A stretch of 8,932 bases of DNA, taken from positions 1 through 8,932 of the forward strand of contig PNBM01000040.1 in assembly GCA_003135995.1 (NCBI GenBank). The letters run 5' to 3'. A program made the translations under genes and the position numbers. Shown piece by piece: positions 1 to 7,420 of the stretch (its first letter is position 1; each line of letters begins with the position of its first letter). This DNA comes from Ignavibacteriota bacterium (lineage in GTDB: Bacteria; Bacteroidota; Ignavibacteria; Tepidaquicellales; Tepidaquicellaceae). The notes below the pieces were generated by a model, which worked only from the letters and a program-made list of their open reading frames with translations, searched no databases and was not told the origin of the DNA.

Positions 1-38
1 AATTAACATTTATAATTTAACATTTACAATTGAATATG
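1..38. repeat. Short imperfect tandem repeat downstream of the zinc-ribbon gene
   Basis: The unit TTAACATTTATAAT at 3-16 is followed directly by TTAACATTTACAAT at 17-30, so two 14-nt copies differ at one base. It lies just past the stop codon of the zinc-ribbon gene. No GC-rich stem is visible, so I do not call it a terminator. It may be a chance duplication in AT-rich spacer, and the window edge prevents seeing whether more copies follow. Confidence 0.45.
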
Positions 39-902
39 CTACCATTCAAGACTATCTTCGAGTTTTATTTCTTCAATGTCATCTTCACTTAATCCGTGCC
101 AGCGGCAACCTTTCTTTGAGCAAATGTAAAAATCAATTAATTTTGACCTCGCACTAATTGCAATCATAGCTACAGGTGACCCGCATTTTTCACAATTTTT
201 GTCATCAAGCATTAAGCTTTCATCGCAATGGAAGCATTTGATATCAACTACAGGTTTACCTTCTGCAAGGAAGACAGTCGATTTTGAAGAAAACACATTT
301 AAATAAGGACTTAACATTACATACCCGGATTCTTCAGCGTTATTTACAATTTTCAATTTAAGCATATCACTATCTATCAGACTCCTTTTGCAATGAGGAC
401 AATACGCTGATAGAAAAGTACCGGTCTCAATTATTTCTTTATTTTCATCTTTAACAGGTTCAGGTATTACTTCGACTGATTCTTTTTCCTCTCTTTTGTC
501 GACATAACCATATTCCTGGTAAAATTTTGCGAGTGCCATCGACAAATCTTCAAATTCAATCACATGGTTTTTACATCCTGCTCTTGTACACACACTTACT
601 CTGCCACCCATATCGAGATAAAATGGTGCCATAGGTGCCTTACATACTTTGCACTCGATGTCACTATTCAAATCAAAATGACAATGCGGGCAGCTAAACT
701 CTGCAATGTCATTGTTTGGACAATCCACGTCGCATATGTAATTGTAACTTCCATAGATTGAACTTAAATTAATTGCCCCGTTTTTATCTGCTATTTTAAT
801 ACTCAGTTTTATACTCGGTTCATTGTCGACAGGATGTTCTTCGTCCATAAAAGATACGCCGCATATAGGACACTTTACGTTTAAAGAAACGAAATTATAC
901 AT
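39..902 (-). CDS. Tandem-duplicated zinc-ribbon-like cysteine-rich protein, function unknown
   Basis: I do not recognise this 287-residue protein as a named family. It consists of two related modules. Module 1 has CxxC at C11/C14, C71/C74 and C84/C87, then C105-x4-C110. Module 2 repeats the order with C168/C171, C223/C226, C237/C240 and C261-x4-C266. Each module could bind two structural zinc ions. Module 1 has two further cysteines, C57 and C61. A charged linker (about 135-163, rich in Glu and Lys) separates the modules, and the C-terminus is acidic (SEDDIEEIKLEDSLEW). There is no signal peptide or membrane segment, so it is probably cytosolic. The ATG at 902 is supported by AAGGAG 8 nt upstream, the only clear Shine-Dalgarno in the window. 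It lies 273 nt downstream of xdhB on the same strand. A DNA/RNA-binding or protein-interaction role is possible, and rubredoxin-like iron binding cannot be excluded. Confidence 0.85.
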   Translation of the reverse strand: MYNFVSLNVKCPICGVSFMDEEHPVDNEPSIKLSIKIADKNGAINLSSIYGSYNYICDVDCPNNDIAEFSCPHCHFDLNSDIECKVCKAPMAPFYLDMGGRVSVCTRAGCKNHVIEFEDLSMALAKFYQEYGYVDKREEKESVEVIPEPVKDENKEIIETGTFLSAYCPHCKRSLIDSDMLKLKIVNNAEESGYVMLSPYLNVFSSKSTVFLAEGKPVVDIKCFHCDESLMLDDKNCEKCGSPVAMIAISARSKLIDFYICSKKGCRWHGLSEDDIEEIKLEDSLEW

Positions 903-910
903 AATATAAA

Positions 911-916
911 CTCCTT
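911..916 (-). promoter_or_regulatory. Strong Shine-Dalgarno of the zinc-ribbon gene
   Basis: On the minus strand AAGGAG lies 8 nt before the ATG at 902, an ideal sequence and distance. It fixes the start of the zinc-ribbon gene. None of the other visible starts (oppD, oppF, MFS, xdhA, xdhB) has a comparable site; their upstream sequences are A/T-rich instead. Confidence 0.75.
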
Positions 917-973
917 ATTGTGAAGCGGTTAAAGGATAAGATTTTTAAATATTTTATTGCCAATTTATTACTT

Positions 974-992
974 CGTTCTCGATTGTGAGACG
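974..992 (-). other. Small imperfect hairpin in the leader of the zinc-ribbon gene
   Basis: On the minus strand CGTCTC and GAGAACG pair around a six-base loop (ACAATC) with one bulged A, and one more T-A pair closes the base. It would lie about 70 nt upstream of the start codon, in the 5' leader if the box at 1006-1013 is the promoter. The stem is short and could be chance. I do not recognise a riboswitch class in it. Confidence 0.25.
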
Positions 993-1005
993 ATATTATT
1001 AAGTA

Positions 1006-1013
1006 CAAATATA
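1006..1013 (-). promoter_or_regulatory. Candidate Bacteroidota-type -7 box (TATATTTG) for the zinc-ribbon gene
   Basis: The minus strand reads TATATTTG, an exact match to the TAnnTTTG -7 consensus known from Bacteroidota. It would place transcription start near position 1000 and leave a leader of about 100 nt. I could not find a convincing TTG/TTTG -33 element at the usual spacing, so the call rests on one box. The same octamer precedes xdhA at 4963-4970. In sequence this AT-rich such a match can arise by chance. The rest of the 903-1175 gap is AT-rich and shows no gene and no clear terminator for xdhB. Confidence 0.35.
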
Positions 1014-1175
1014 GTCAAAATGGATAAAAACTGATATACTAAAATATATAAAAAGATAAGAAAATCCGATTAAAAAGGTCGTAAATGATAAATGAAGGCA
1101 GAATAATTTTCTCTTAGTCTCAATCCCGGTTAAAAATGCAAATAGCAGATGTGAAATTCTGTTCGAATTGTTAAA

Positions 1176-3488
1176 TCAAGCCGGTTCTTTTTGAAGCTTT
1201 CTTATCTTTTCAATAGAAAGCAAAATAACTTCATTAGTAGCAGGCAAAGAAAAATCGGGTTCAAATTCATGATTTCCAACCGCAGATATTGCATCTTTTA
1301 TTGCAAGCCATACGGAAAATGCAAGCATTAACGGCGGCTCTCCGACAGCTTTACTTTTGCGAATTGTATTTTCATTCGGATATCCTTCAAGCAATTCAAT
1401 TCGAAAATCCTCAGGAATATCCTGTATTGTCGGAATTTTATAAGTATCCGGGGAATGATTCAAAAGATGACCATCAGAATCCCATTTAATGTCTTCAGTT
1501 GTTACCCAGCCCGTGCCCTGAATAAACCCGCCGATAACCTGCCCTTTATCAATTCCTTTGTTCAGCGTGTCTCCAGCATCATGCAATATATCCGTTCGTA
1601 ATATTTTATTATAACCTGTTAAAGTATCAACGATAACTTCCGATACAGCCATACCGTATGCAAAATAATGAAATGGTTTTCCCTGACCTTTTTCACGGTC
1701 AAATCCAATATTCGGAGTTTTATAATAACCTGTTGAACTCAAACTTATTTGATTAAGATATGCATTCGAAATAAGCTCATTAAAAGAAATTTTTCTTTCG
1801 GGAATTTTTATATCATACACAAAATTATTTTCGAATTTAATATTATGTTTTTTCGAACATATACCTTCATATTTTTTCCTGAATTCATCAACAACAAATT
1901 CTGACAAACGGGATTTAATCGTTTCTATTGCATTCTTCACTGCCATTCCATTTAAATCAGAACCCGAAGATGCCGCCGTCGCAGAAGTATTCGGAATTTT
2001 AGATGTATTCGTAGCGTTAACTTTAATTTTGACTAACTTAATTCCTAATTCCTTCGATGTAATTTTTAATATCTTAGTATTTAATCCCTGTCCCATTTCT
2101 GTTCCGCCGTGATTGACAAGCACTGTGCCGTCTTTATATATATTTACCAGCGCTCCCGCCTGATTTAAAAATGATGTCGTAAATGAAATTCCGAATTTTA
2201 CCGGAGTAATTGCCATTCCCTTTTTATAAAATTCATTTGATTTATTGAATTCGTTTATCTCTTCGCGTCTTTTGATATAATCGGATGATTTAATAAGTTT
2301 ATCAAATAAAATAAAGAGGCGGTTGTTTTCAATACACTGTCCGTAAGGAGAAATATTATTATTTTCGATTTTATAAAAATTCTTATATCTGATTTCTGCA
2401 GAATCCATTTTTAGATAACGGGCAATTTTATCAATCGCTGTCTCGATGACGGCAATAGCCTGAGGACCCCCGAATCCACGCATTGCAACGTTTGACGGCA
2501 TGTTAGTTTTATAAGCTCTGCCAATTATTTTGATATTCGGAATGAAATATGAATTATCAGCATGCAGCATTGCACGCTCGAGAATAGCCATAGACAAATC
2601 TGTTGCAGAGCCCGCATCACTGTTGAGTTCTACGCTGTAAGCATTAATAATTCCTTCATCATTAAAACCTACTTTGTATTTTGAAAGAAATCTGTGCCGC
2701 TTTCCTGTGATAATCTGGTCATCATCACGGAATAAATGAATCTTTACGGGTCTTTTAGTTGCATTACATAAAAGAGCACACCATGCAGCAATATGATTGG
2801 CTTCTGTTTCTTTTCCGCCAAATGCACCGCCGATTCTTTTGACTTCCACTTCAACGTCTTTAGAAGAGATTCCAAGGACTTCGGCAATTATAGCTTGCGT
2901 TTCACTTGGATGCTGTGTTGAACTGTAAGCTTTTATTTCATTGCCCTCACCCGGAATGCAAAGGCAGATTTGGGTTTCAAGGTACCAATGTTCCTGGGCA
3001 CCTGTTTTTAAAGTTCCTTCGATAATATGCGCTGAATCTTCAAATCCCTTTTGTAAATTCCCTCTCTCAATTTTTCTTTTAGGAGCCAGTAAATTATATT
3101 TTTCAATCGCAGATTCAATACTAAGAATAGCTTCAAGCGGTTCGTATTTAATTTCAATGAGTTTTTCTGCTTCGATTGCTATTTCTTTTGAATCTGCAGC
3201 AATAAGCAGAATAGCCTGACCTATGGATGTAACTTCATTTTCAACCATGCACAACTCATCGTGAATAATAGGTCCCATCTGGTTAATCCCGGGAATTTCT
3301 TTATAGCTTAATATAGAATGAACACCTTTTAATTTCACTGCATCGGAAAAATCTATTTCCAATATTTTAGCGTGAGCATGTTTGCTGTATATAACATGAC
3401 CTATTAACAGATTTTCGCTAACCGGCATATCATTAATAAATACTGCTTCTCCCGTACAATGTAATATGGCACTTTCGTGTTCTTGCAT
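1176..3488 (-). CDS. xdhB: Xanthine dehydrogenase, molybdopterin-binding subunit
   Basis: This is the large subunit of a cytosolic heterodimeric (Rhodobacter-type) xanthine dehydrogenase, which hydroxylates hypoxanthine and xanthine to urate at the Mo-pterin centre. Its 770 residues match the family's usual length. The N-terminal domain (1-125) has CTGEAVFINDMP. Mo-cofactor and substrate motifs follow: STQ (Q192), GGAFGGKE (E227), AMRGFGGPQ (R337), NFY (F371), KFGISFT (F436, T437), GGTEMGQG (Q467) and VGEPPL (E717). By alignment from memory with bovine XOR these correspond to Q767, E802, R880, F914, F1009/T1010, Q1040 and catalytic E1261. Aldehyde oxidases usually alter the Glu and Arg, so purine specificity is favoured. 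It starts 6 nt after the xdhA stop, so the two are surely co-transcribed. No Shine-Dalgarno is present; the upstream run is TTTAAAAAAAT. The stop is TGA. No xdhC-like maturation gene follows. Confidence 0.95.
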   Translation of the reverse strand: MQEHESAILHCTGEAVFINDMPVSENLLIGHVIYSKHAHAKILEIDFSDAVKLKGVHSILSYKEIPGINQMGPIIHDELCMVENEVTSIGQAILLIAADSKEIAIEAEKLIEIKYEPLEAILSIESAIEKYNLLAPKRKIERGNLQKGFEDSAHIIEGTLKTGAQEHWYLETQICLCIPGEGNEIKAYSSTQHPSETQAIIAEVLGISSKDVEVEVKRIGGAFGGKETEANHIAAWCALLCNATKRPVKIHLFRDDDQIITGKRHRFLSKYKVGFNDEGIINAYSVELNSDAGSATDLSMAILERAMLHADNSYFIPNIKIIGRAYKTNMPSNVAMRGFGGPQAIAVIETAIDKIARYLKMDSAEIRYKNFYKIENNNISPYGQCIENNRLFILFDKLIKSSDYIKRREEINEFNKSNEFYKKGMAITPVKFGISFTTSFLNQAGALVNIYKDGTVLVNHGGTEMGQGLNTKILKITSKELGIKLVKIKVNATNTSKIPNTSATAASSGSDLNGMAVKNAIETIKSRLSEFVVDEFRKKYEGICSKKHNIKFENNFVYDIKIPERKISFNELISNAYLNQISLSSTGYYKTPNIGFDREKGQGKPFHYFAYGMAVSEVIVDTLTGYNKILRTDILHDAGDTLNKGIDKGQVIGGFIQGTGWVTTEDIKWDSDGHLLNHSPDTYKIPTIQDIPEDFRIELLEGYPNENTIRKSKAVGEPPLMLAFSVWLAIKDAISAVGNHEFEPDFSLPATNEVILLSIEKIRKLQKEPA

Positions 3489-3494
3489 ATTTTT

Positions 3495-4952
3495 TTAAAC
3501 TAATTTTAATATCCCGTTATTAATTTGCAAATCATTAAAAAACTTCATTAATAAATTTTTTGCAGCGACTCTTCTGAATTCCGATTCTGCTCTTGCATCC
3601 GACAGTGGTTCGAATTCATTATAAATTAATTCCATTGCTACCTCTATATTTGTTCTGCTCCATTTTTTTTTCAATAAATATGTTTCGGCAGTTTTAGCCC
3701 GCTTTGTTATTTCCGCCATTCCTCCATATGCCATACAAATATCTTTCACGATTTCATTTTCTACCGATACTCTGAATGCTGAACTGACAGTGGAAATATC
3801 AAGGTCTTTTCTCTTTGATACTTTGTATGTTTTTATTTTTGACTTTTCGTTCAGTTTAGGAATAAATACAGAAGTTATAATTTCATCTTTTCTTAAATCT
3901 GTTTTTCTGTATCCTTTAATATATTCTTCAATAGAAACATCCCTGCGGCTTTCAGCCGATTGCAAAATGACTTTTGCACCATAAGCAATAAGTACCGGAA
4001 GTGTATCGCCTATAGGCGAAGCTGAGCCAATGTTTCCGCCTATTGTAGCTAAATTCCTGATTTGCAATGAACCGAAAACTTTTAAAATATCGTATAATGG
4101 TTTTAATTTTTTCTCAGAATAATTTTTAAGCGCCTCAAGGCTTAATCCGCTTCCAAAATAATATCCATCATCGTTTTCTTCAAATCTTTTTAATTCATCA
4201 ATTGCGGATAAATCTATAATATCTTTTAATAATTCGTTATTTTTTGTTTGCCTTAGCGCTATATCCGATGCACCGTTTATTAAAATTGCATCCGGATAAT
4301 TTTTCCTTAATAAAAGCGCATCATCTAAATTAAATGGCTTAAAATAGCATTGATTGTTTGTTATTAATGAAATTGTCTTCTTATCTTTATTTATTTCTTT
4401 TAATAGTTTTACTATCTGAGTTTCTTTTTCTGAAAAATGGTCGGCACCGTCATTCTGACATGCCATCAATGCTGAATACAGAATAAACTGATAACCTGTA
4501 CACCTGCATAGATTTCCGCTCAAAGCATCTTCAACAATTCCTTTTGAAGGATTGTTGTGATTTTTATAAAGTGCGAAGAGTGACATAATAAATCCGGGCG
4601 TGCAATATCCGCATTGACTTCCGAAACATTCCACCATTGCACTTTGAACGGGGTGAAGTTCACCTTTATTTTTAAGATTTTCAACTGTGATAATTTGCTT
4701 GCCGTGTATCATAGGAAGAAAGACAAGACAGGAATCAACAGCTTTGTATGAGATTTTATTTCCATCAAGTTCGCCCAAAGCTACTGTGCACGCACCACAA
4801 TCACCTTCGGCACAGCCCTCTTTGACACCCTTGTGGTCACTTAAATCTCTCAGATAATTTAGAACTGTAGTTGTCGGTTTATATTTTAAATCCCGGCTGA
4901 AATCAAGTTCTATTATTTTATCATCAAGTACAAATTTTACAGAATTATTCAT
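3495..4952 (-). CDS. xdhA: Xanthine dehydrogenase, iron-sulfur/FAD subunit
   Basis: This subunit passes electrons from the Mo centre through two [2Fe-2S] clusters to FAD, and usually on to NAD+. It has 485 residues, normal for the fused Fe-S/FAD form, whereas E. coli splits these domains. Residues 1-90 form a plant-ferredoxin-like domain with C47, C52, C55 and C75. Residues 91-165 form the helical second cluster domain with C114, C117, C149 and C151 (QCGYCTPG and GNLCRCTGY). The FAD-binding domain (about 205-370) shows INGASDIAL (226-233) and TIGGNIGSASPIGD (303-316). The C-terminal CO-dehydrogenase-flavoprotein domain begins near KRKDLDIS (380-387). No cluster ligand is missing. It is the first gene of xdhAB. 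It is separated from the upstream MFS gene by 111 nt holding a strong hairpin and a candidate promoter. The ATG at 4952 matches the family N-terminus and lacks a Shine-Dalgarno. Confidence 0.95.
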   Translation of the reverse strand: MNNSVKFVLDDKIIELDFSRDLKYKPTTTVLNYLRDLSDHKGVKEGCAEGDCGACTVALGELDGNKISYKAVDSCLVFLPMIHGKQIITVENLKNKGELHPVQSAMVECFGSQCGYCTPGFIMSLFALYKNHNNPSKGIVEDALSGNLCRCTGYQFILYSALMACQNDGADHFSEKETQIVKLLKEINKDKKTISLITNNQCYFKPFNLDDALLLRKNYPDAILINGASDIALRQTKNNELLKDIIDLSAIDELKRFEENDDGYYFGSGLSLEALKNYSEKKLKPLYDILKVFGSLQIRNLATIGGNIGSASPIGDTLPVLIAYGAKVILQSAESRRDVSIEEYIKGYRKTDLRKDEIITSVFIPKLNEKSKIKTYKVSKRKDLDISTVSSAFRVSVENEIVKDICMAYGGMAEITKRAKTAETYLLKKKWSRTNIEVAMELIYNEFEPLSDARAESEFRRVAAKNLLMKFFNDLQINNGILKLV

Positions 4953-4962
4953 ATCAGAAAAT

Positions 4963-4970
4963 CAAATATA
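4963..4970 (-). promoter_or_regulatory. Candidate Bacteroidota-type -7 box (TATATTTG) for xdhAB
   Basis: TATATTTG on the minus strand matches TAnnTTTG exactly and ends only 10 nt before the xdhA ATG. If used, transcription would begin a few bases before the start codon and give an almost leaderless mRNA, consistent with the absent Shine-Dalgarno. A weak TTTCG lies about 15 nt further upstream, and no good TTTG -33 element is seen. Its position between the hairpin at 5018-5055 and xdhA supports separate transcription of xdhAB. Confidence 0.45.
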
Positions 4971-5017
4971 ATTAATTTAAATATACGAAATGTAAATTAA
5001 AATGTGAAATGGTATGT

Positions 5018-5055
5018 TAATACTCCTTCCCAATCTTAATTGGGAAGGAGTATTA
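5018..5055 (-). terminator. Perfect 17-bp hairpin after the MFS gene, probable terminator
   Basis: The arms at 5018-5034 and 5039-5055 are exact reverse complements around a four-base loop (5035-5038, TAAG on the minus strand). The core is CTCCTTCCCAAT/ATTGGGAAGGAG. It begins 8 nt after the MFS stop codon, as expected of a terminator for the ABC-MFS operon. On the minus strand it is followed by AACATACC and not a U-run, so intrinsic termination is not textbook. It may instead stabilise the 3' end or be a dispersed palindromic repeat. Confidence 0.65.
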
Positions 5056-5063
5056 TAAGTTGA

Positions 5064-6341
5064 CTATTCTATTTTCGTTGCCGTTAATTTTCTGCCTTTT
5101 GTTTCAGGGAAAGTCCATATCCATGCGCCCGTAAGCAATGCAAAAAGTGCTGCAATTGAAATTCCGCTGCCCAATCCGTAATTAACTGCTACAATCGAAA
5201 TAATTACCGGTGTAAAAAATTGAATTCCCCTTGCAAGGTTGAAAGCTGTTCCCATTGCCGTGCTCCTGATTTTCGTCGGAAACAGTTCCGAGAATAAAGG
5301 TCCGTAACCTCCAAACATTCCCGTACCAAATCCAACGAGAAACATGCATACAAGAATTAAATTCTGATATACAATTATATACTCCCATAAAGTAGTTATC
5401 ATAACTAAACCTAATGCCATGATTACAGAGTAAATAGAATACGCTGGTCTTCTTCCGAGTTTATCGGCTATGAAACCGAAAGTGAAATAACCGATAAAAC
5501 CTCCGGATTGTGTAACAAGCATAAACAATGCTGACTTTGCAATTGAAAATTGACGCTGTTCATGTAAATAACCCGGCATCCATGAATAAGTGAACCAATA
5601 AGCAGACATATCAAAAATTGCTAAAACCAATGCAAGTATAAAATATTTTCTATATTCAGTCGAAAATAAAAGTCCGAATTTATTTCTTCTTTCCTGTGCA
5701 ATTTCTTCGTGTGTAAGTCTGTTCTCTTTTATCAATCTGTTTCTTTCTTCCCACAAATCCGATTCAGGTAAATGTTTTCTGATTAGAATAACCAAAATAG
5801 CCGGAAGTATTGAAATAAAAAAACAATATCTCCATCCAATTACGGGAGCTATATATCCTCCGATTACAGACGCGAGCGCAATTCCAAGCGGGGCGCCTGT
5901 TTGCATGAACGCTCCATACCTGCCACGCGCTTTCGCCGGAAAAGTCTCACCGATATAGGTTTGCCCTGTCCCCCATTCTCCGCCAACTCCAAGCCCTGTT
6001 ATTATTCTGAAAATCAGCAGAAAAAATATGCTATAAGAAAATCCGCTCAGGAATGTTCCAATGCTGTATGTAAATATAGTCCACTGCAAAACTCTTTTCC
6101 TTCCGTATTTATCCGCTAAAAATCCGAATACCACTCCGCCAATCGCCGTAGCGGCGAGAGAAGCACCGAGCACAAAGGAAACTTCAACATCAGTAAAATG
6201 CAATTCCTTTTTAATAGGTATCATCAAAAAAGTATAGAGTATTAAATCATAAAAATCGAATACCCAACCTGCCCAACTCATAAATAATATTTTGTAGTGT
6301 GCCTTAGTTGGTTTTTCATGTTCACTTAAAAGTAATGACAT
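5064..6341 (-). CDS. MFS transporter, sialate/lactate:H+ symporter-like
   Basis: This 425-residue inner-membrane protein has about 12 hydrophobic segments and probably takes up a small organic solute with protons. MFS motif A occurs in both halves: GFLADKYGRKR (73-83) and GFIADKLGRRP (289-299). TM1 carries WVFDFYD (26-32), and TM4 has FRIITGLGVGGEWGTG (111-126). PESDLWEE (192-199) starts the charged central loop, and PETKGRKL (412-419) ends the last helix. The order around GGEWG, GWR and PES/PEA resembles NanT and the JEN1/lactate transporters (SHS family), with sugar-porter-like PET motifs. The substrate cannot be read from this: carboxylate, sialate or another metabolite are all possible. 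It starts 18 nt after the oppF stop, so it is likely co-transcribed with the peptide ABC genes. A strong hairpin ends the unit. Purine-specific permeases usually belong to other families, so a link to the xdh genes downstream is speculative. Confidence 0.85.
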   Translation of the reverse strand: MSLLLSEHEKPTKAHYKILFMSWAGWVFDFYDLILYTFLMIPIKKELHFTDVEVSFVLGASLAATAIGGVVFGFLADKYGRKRVLQWTIFTYSIGTFLSGFSYSIFFLLIFRIITGLGVGGEWGTGQTYIGETFPAKARGRYGAFMQTGAPLGIALASVIGGYIAPVIGWRYCFFISILPAILVILIRKHLPESDLWEERNRLIKENRLTHEEIAQERRNKFGLLFSTEYRKYFILALVLAIFDMSAYWFTYSWMPGYLHEQRQFSIAKSALFMLVTQSGGFIGYFTFGFIADKLGRRPAYSIYSVIMALGLVMITTLWEYIIVYQNLILVCMFLVGFGTGMFGGYGPLFSELFPTKIRSTAMGTAFNLARGIQFFTPVIISIVAVNYGLGSGISIAALFALLTGAWIWTFPETKGRKLTATKIE

Positions 6342-6359
6342 GGTTTTGGTAAATTATTT

Positions 6360-7391
6360 TTATAAAGATTTCTTTTGATTATCTTTTTCAAATGAATAAG
6401 GACAAGCGACAAAGTGTTCCGCTTCTGCGATTTCTAATTTCGGAATGAACTTTGAACATTCCTCCCTTGCTATAGGACATCTGGTTCTGAATACACATCC
6501 CTCGGGTTTGTTAATTGGATTCGGTACTTCACCTTTTAAAATTATCCTTCCTTTTTTAGAACCTTCAACATTCGGTTCCGGGATGGAAGATATCAGAGCT
6601 TTGCTATAAGGATGCAATGGATTAAAATATACATCATCTGAATTTCCTGTTTCTACAATTTTGCCGAGATACATTATTGCTATTCTTGTACTCAAATGCC
6701 TCACTACCGAAAGGTCATGCGCAATAAATAATAAACTTAAATTGAATTCATCATGAAGTTCCTGAAGTAAATTAATTATTTGCGCCTGAATCGATACATC
6801 CAGTGCTGATACAGGTTCATCGGCAATAATAAGTTTCGGATTAGTTATCAACGGCCGTGCAATTCCAATTCTTTGTCTCTGTCCGCCTGAAAATTCATGA
6901 GAAAAATTTTTTGCAAGTTCTTTTTGCAGACCGACTCTTTCCATCATATCAAAAACCAATTCACGCCTTTTTGATTTATTTAATTTAGTATGATACAGTA
7001 ACGGCTCTTCGATTATTTGCTCAACAGACAAACGGGAGTTAAGTGATGAATACGGGTCCTGAAATATTATTTGTATATCACCGCGATATTTTCTCATTTC
7101 ATTTGACTTAAGCTTTACAATATCAATTTCACCGTCATCGGTTTTAAGAAATATTTCTCCTTTGATTTCAGTGTTATGAAAATTAAATTTTAGAATATTA
7201 ATAATTGCTTTTGCAACAGTGGATTTACCGCAGCCGGATTCTCCTACAAGACCTAATGTTTCGCCTTTTTTAATTTCAAGATTAATATTTTCAACCGCTC
7301 CGATATTTTTTGTTTTTCTTAAAAATATCCCGCTGTGAACAGGAAAATTCACCGATAGATTTTTTATTTCGAGTATGTTGTCGTCTTTCAT
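6360..7391 (-). CDS. Peptide ABC transporter ATP-binding protein, OppF/DppF type
   Basis: This is one of two cytosolic ATPases that drive the adjacent peptide importer. I chose the ATG at 7391 (343 residues). The frame extends to a GTG at 7436, but that start would overlap oppD by 16 nt and add 15 hydrophobic residues the family lacks. From the ATG, the motifs are Walker [10 protein letters not shown] (50-58), Q-loop Q111, signature FSGGQRQR (167-174), Walker B LIIADEP (D191, E192) and H-loop H225, so it should be a functional ATPase. The OppD/F C-terminal domain contains HPYSKAL and four cysteines spaced C-x5-C-x6-C-x17-C (C299, C305, C312, C330). That spacing is associated with a [4Fe-4S] site reported in some peptide-transporter ATPases. 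With this start the gap to oppD is 29 nt. No Shine-Dalgarno is seen. Confidence 0.92.
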   Translation of the reverse strand: MKDDNILEIKNLSVNFPVHSGIFLRKTKNIGAVENINLEIKKGETLGLVGESGCGKSTVAKAIINILKFNFHNTEIKGEIFLKTDDGEIDIVKLKSNEMRKYRGDIQIIFQDPYSSLNSRLSVEQIIEEPLLYHTKLNKSKRRELVFDMMERVGLQKELAKNFSHEFSGGQRQRIGIARPLITNPKLIIADEPVSALDVSIQAQIINLLQELHDEFNLSLLFIAHDLSVVRHLSTRIAIMYLGKIVETGNSDDVYFNPLHPYSKALISSIPEPNVEGSKKGRIILKGEVPNPINKPEGCVFRTRCPIAREECSKFIPKLEIAEAEHFVACPYSFEKDNQKKSL

Positions 7392-7420
7392 ATTTAAAAT
7401 ATCAAAGCAATAATTATTTA

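Noticed and set aside
564..761. Plus-strand open frame of 65 codons opposite the zinc-ribbon gene
   Set aside because: It lies wholly within the well-supported minus-strand gene, has no recognisable domain, and its many Cys/His codons mirror the cysteine-rich gene beneath it.
911..940. Possible hairpin hiding the Shine-Dalgarno of the zinc-ribbon gene (CTTAT at 914-918 with ATAAG at 936-940)
   Set aside because: It has only five A/U-rich pairs plus one wobble with a loop of about 16 nt, too weak to call a regulatory structure.
1155..1169. Inverted repeat AATTC-TGTTC-GAATT just after the xdhB stop as a terminator
   Set aside because: The stem is five mostly A-T pairs and no T-run follows, so it is likely chance.
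2941..3219. Plus-strand open frame of 92 codons opposite xdhB
   Set aside because: It is antisense to a conserved region of xdhB and its translation has no family resemblance.
1176..3488. Reading XdhB as an aldehyde oxidase or carbon monoxide dehydrogenase large subunit
   Set aside because: The Glu and Arg that position purines are both present (E227, R337). The CO dehydrogenase active-site cysteine loop is absent, and the FGISFT...NQAGALV segment is typical of xanthine dehydrogenase.
5182..5388. Second minus-strand frame of 68 codons inside the MFS gene
   Set aside because: It is an out-of-frame shadow of conserved MFS helices, with no separate start signal.
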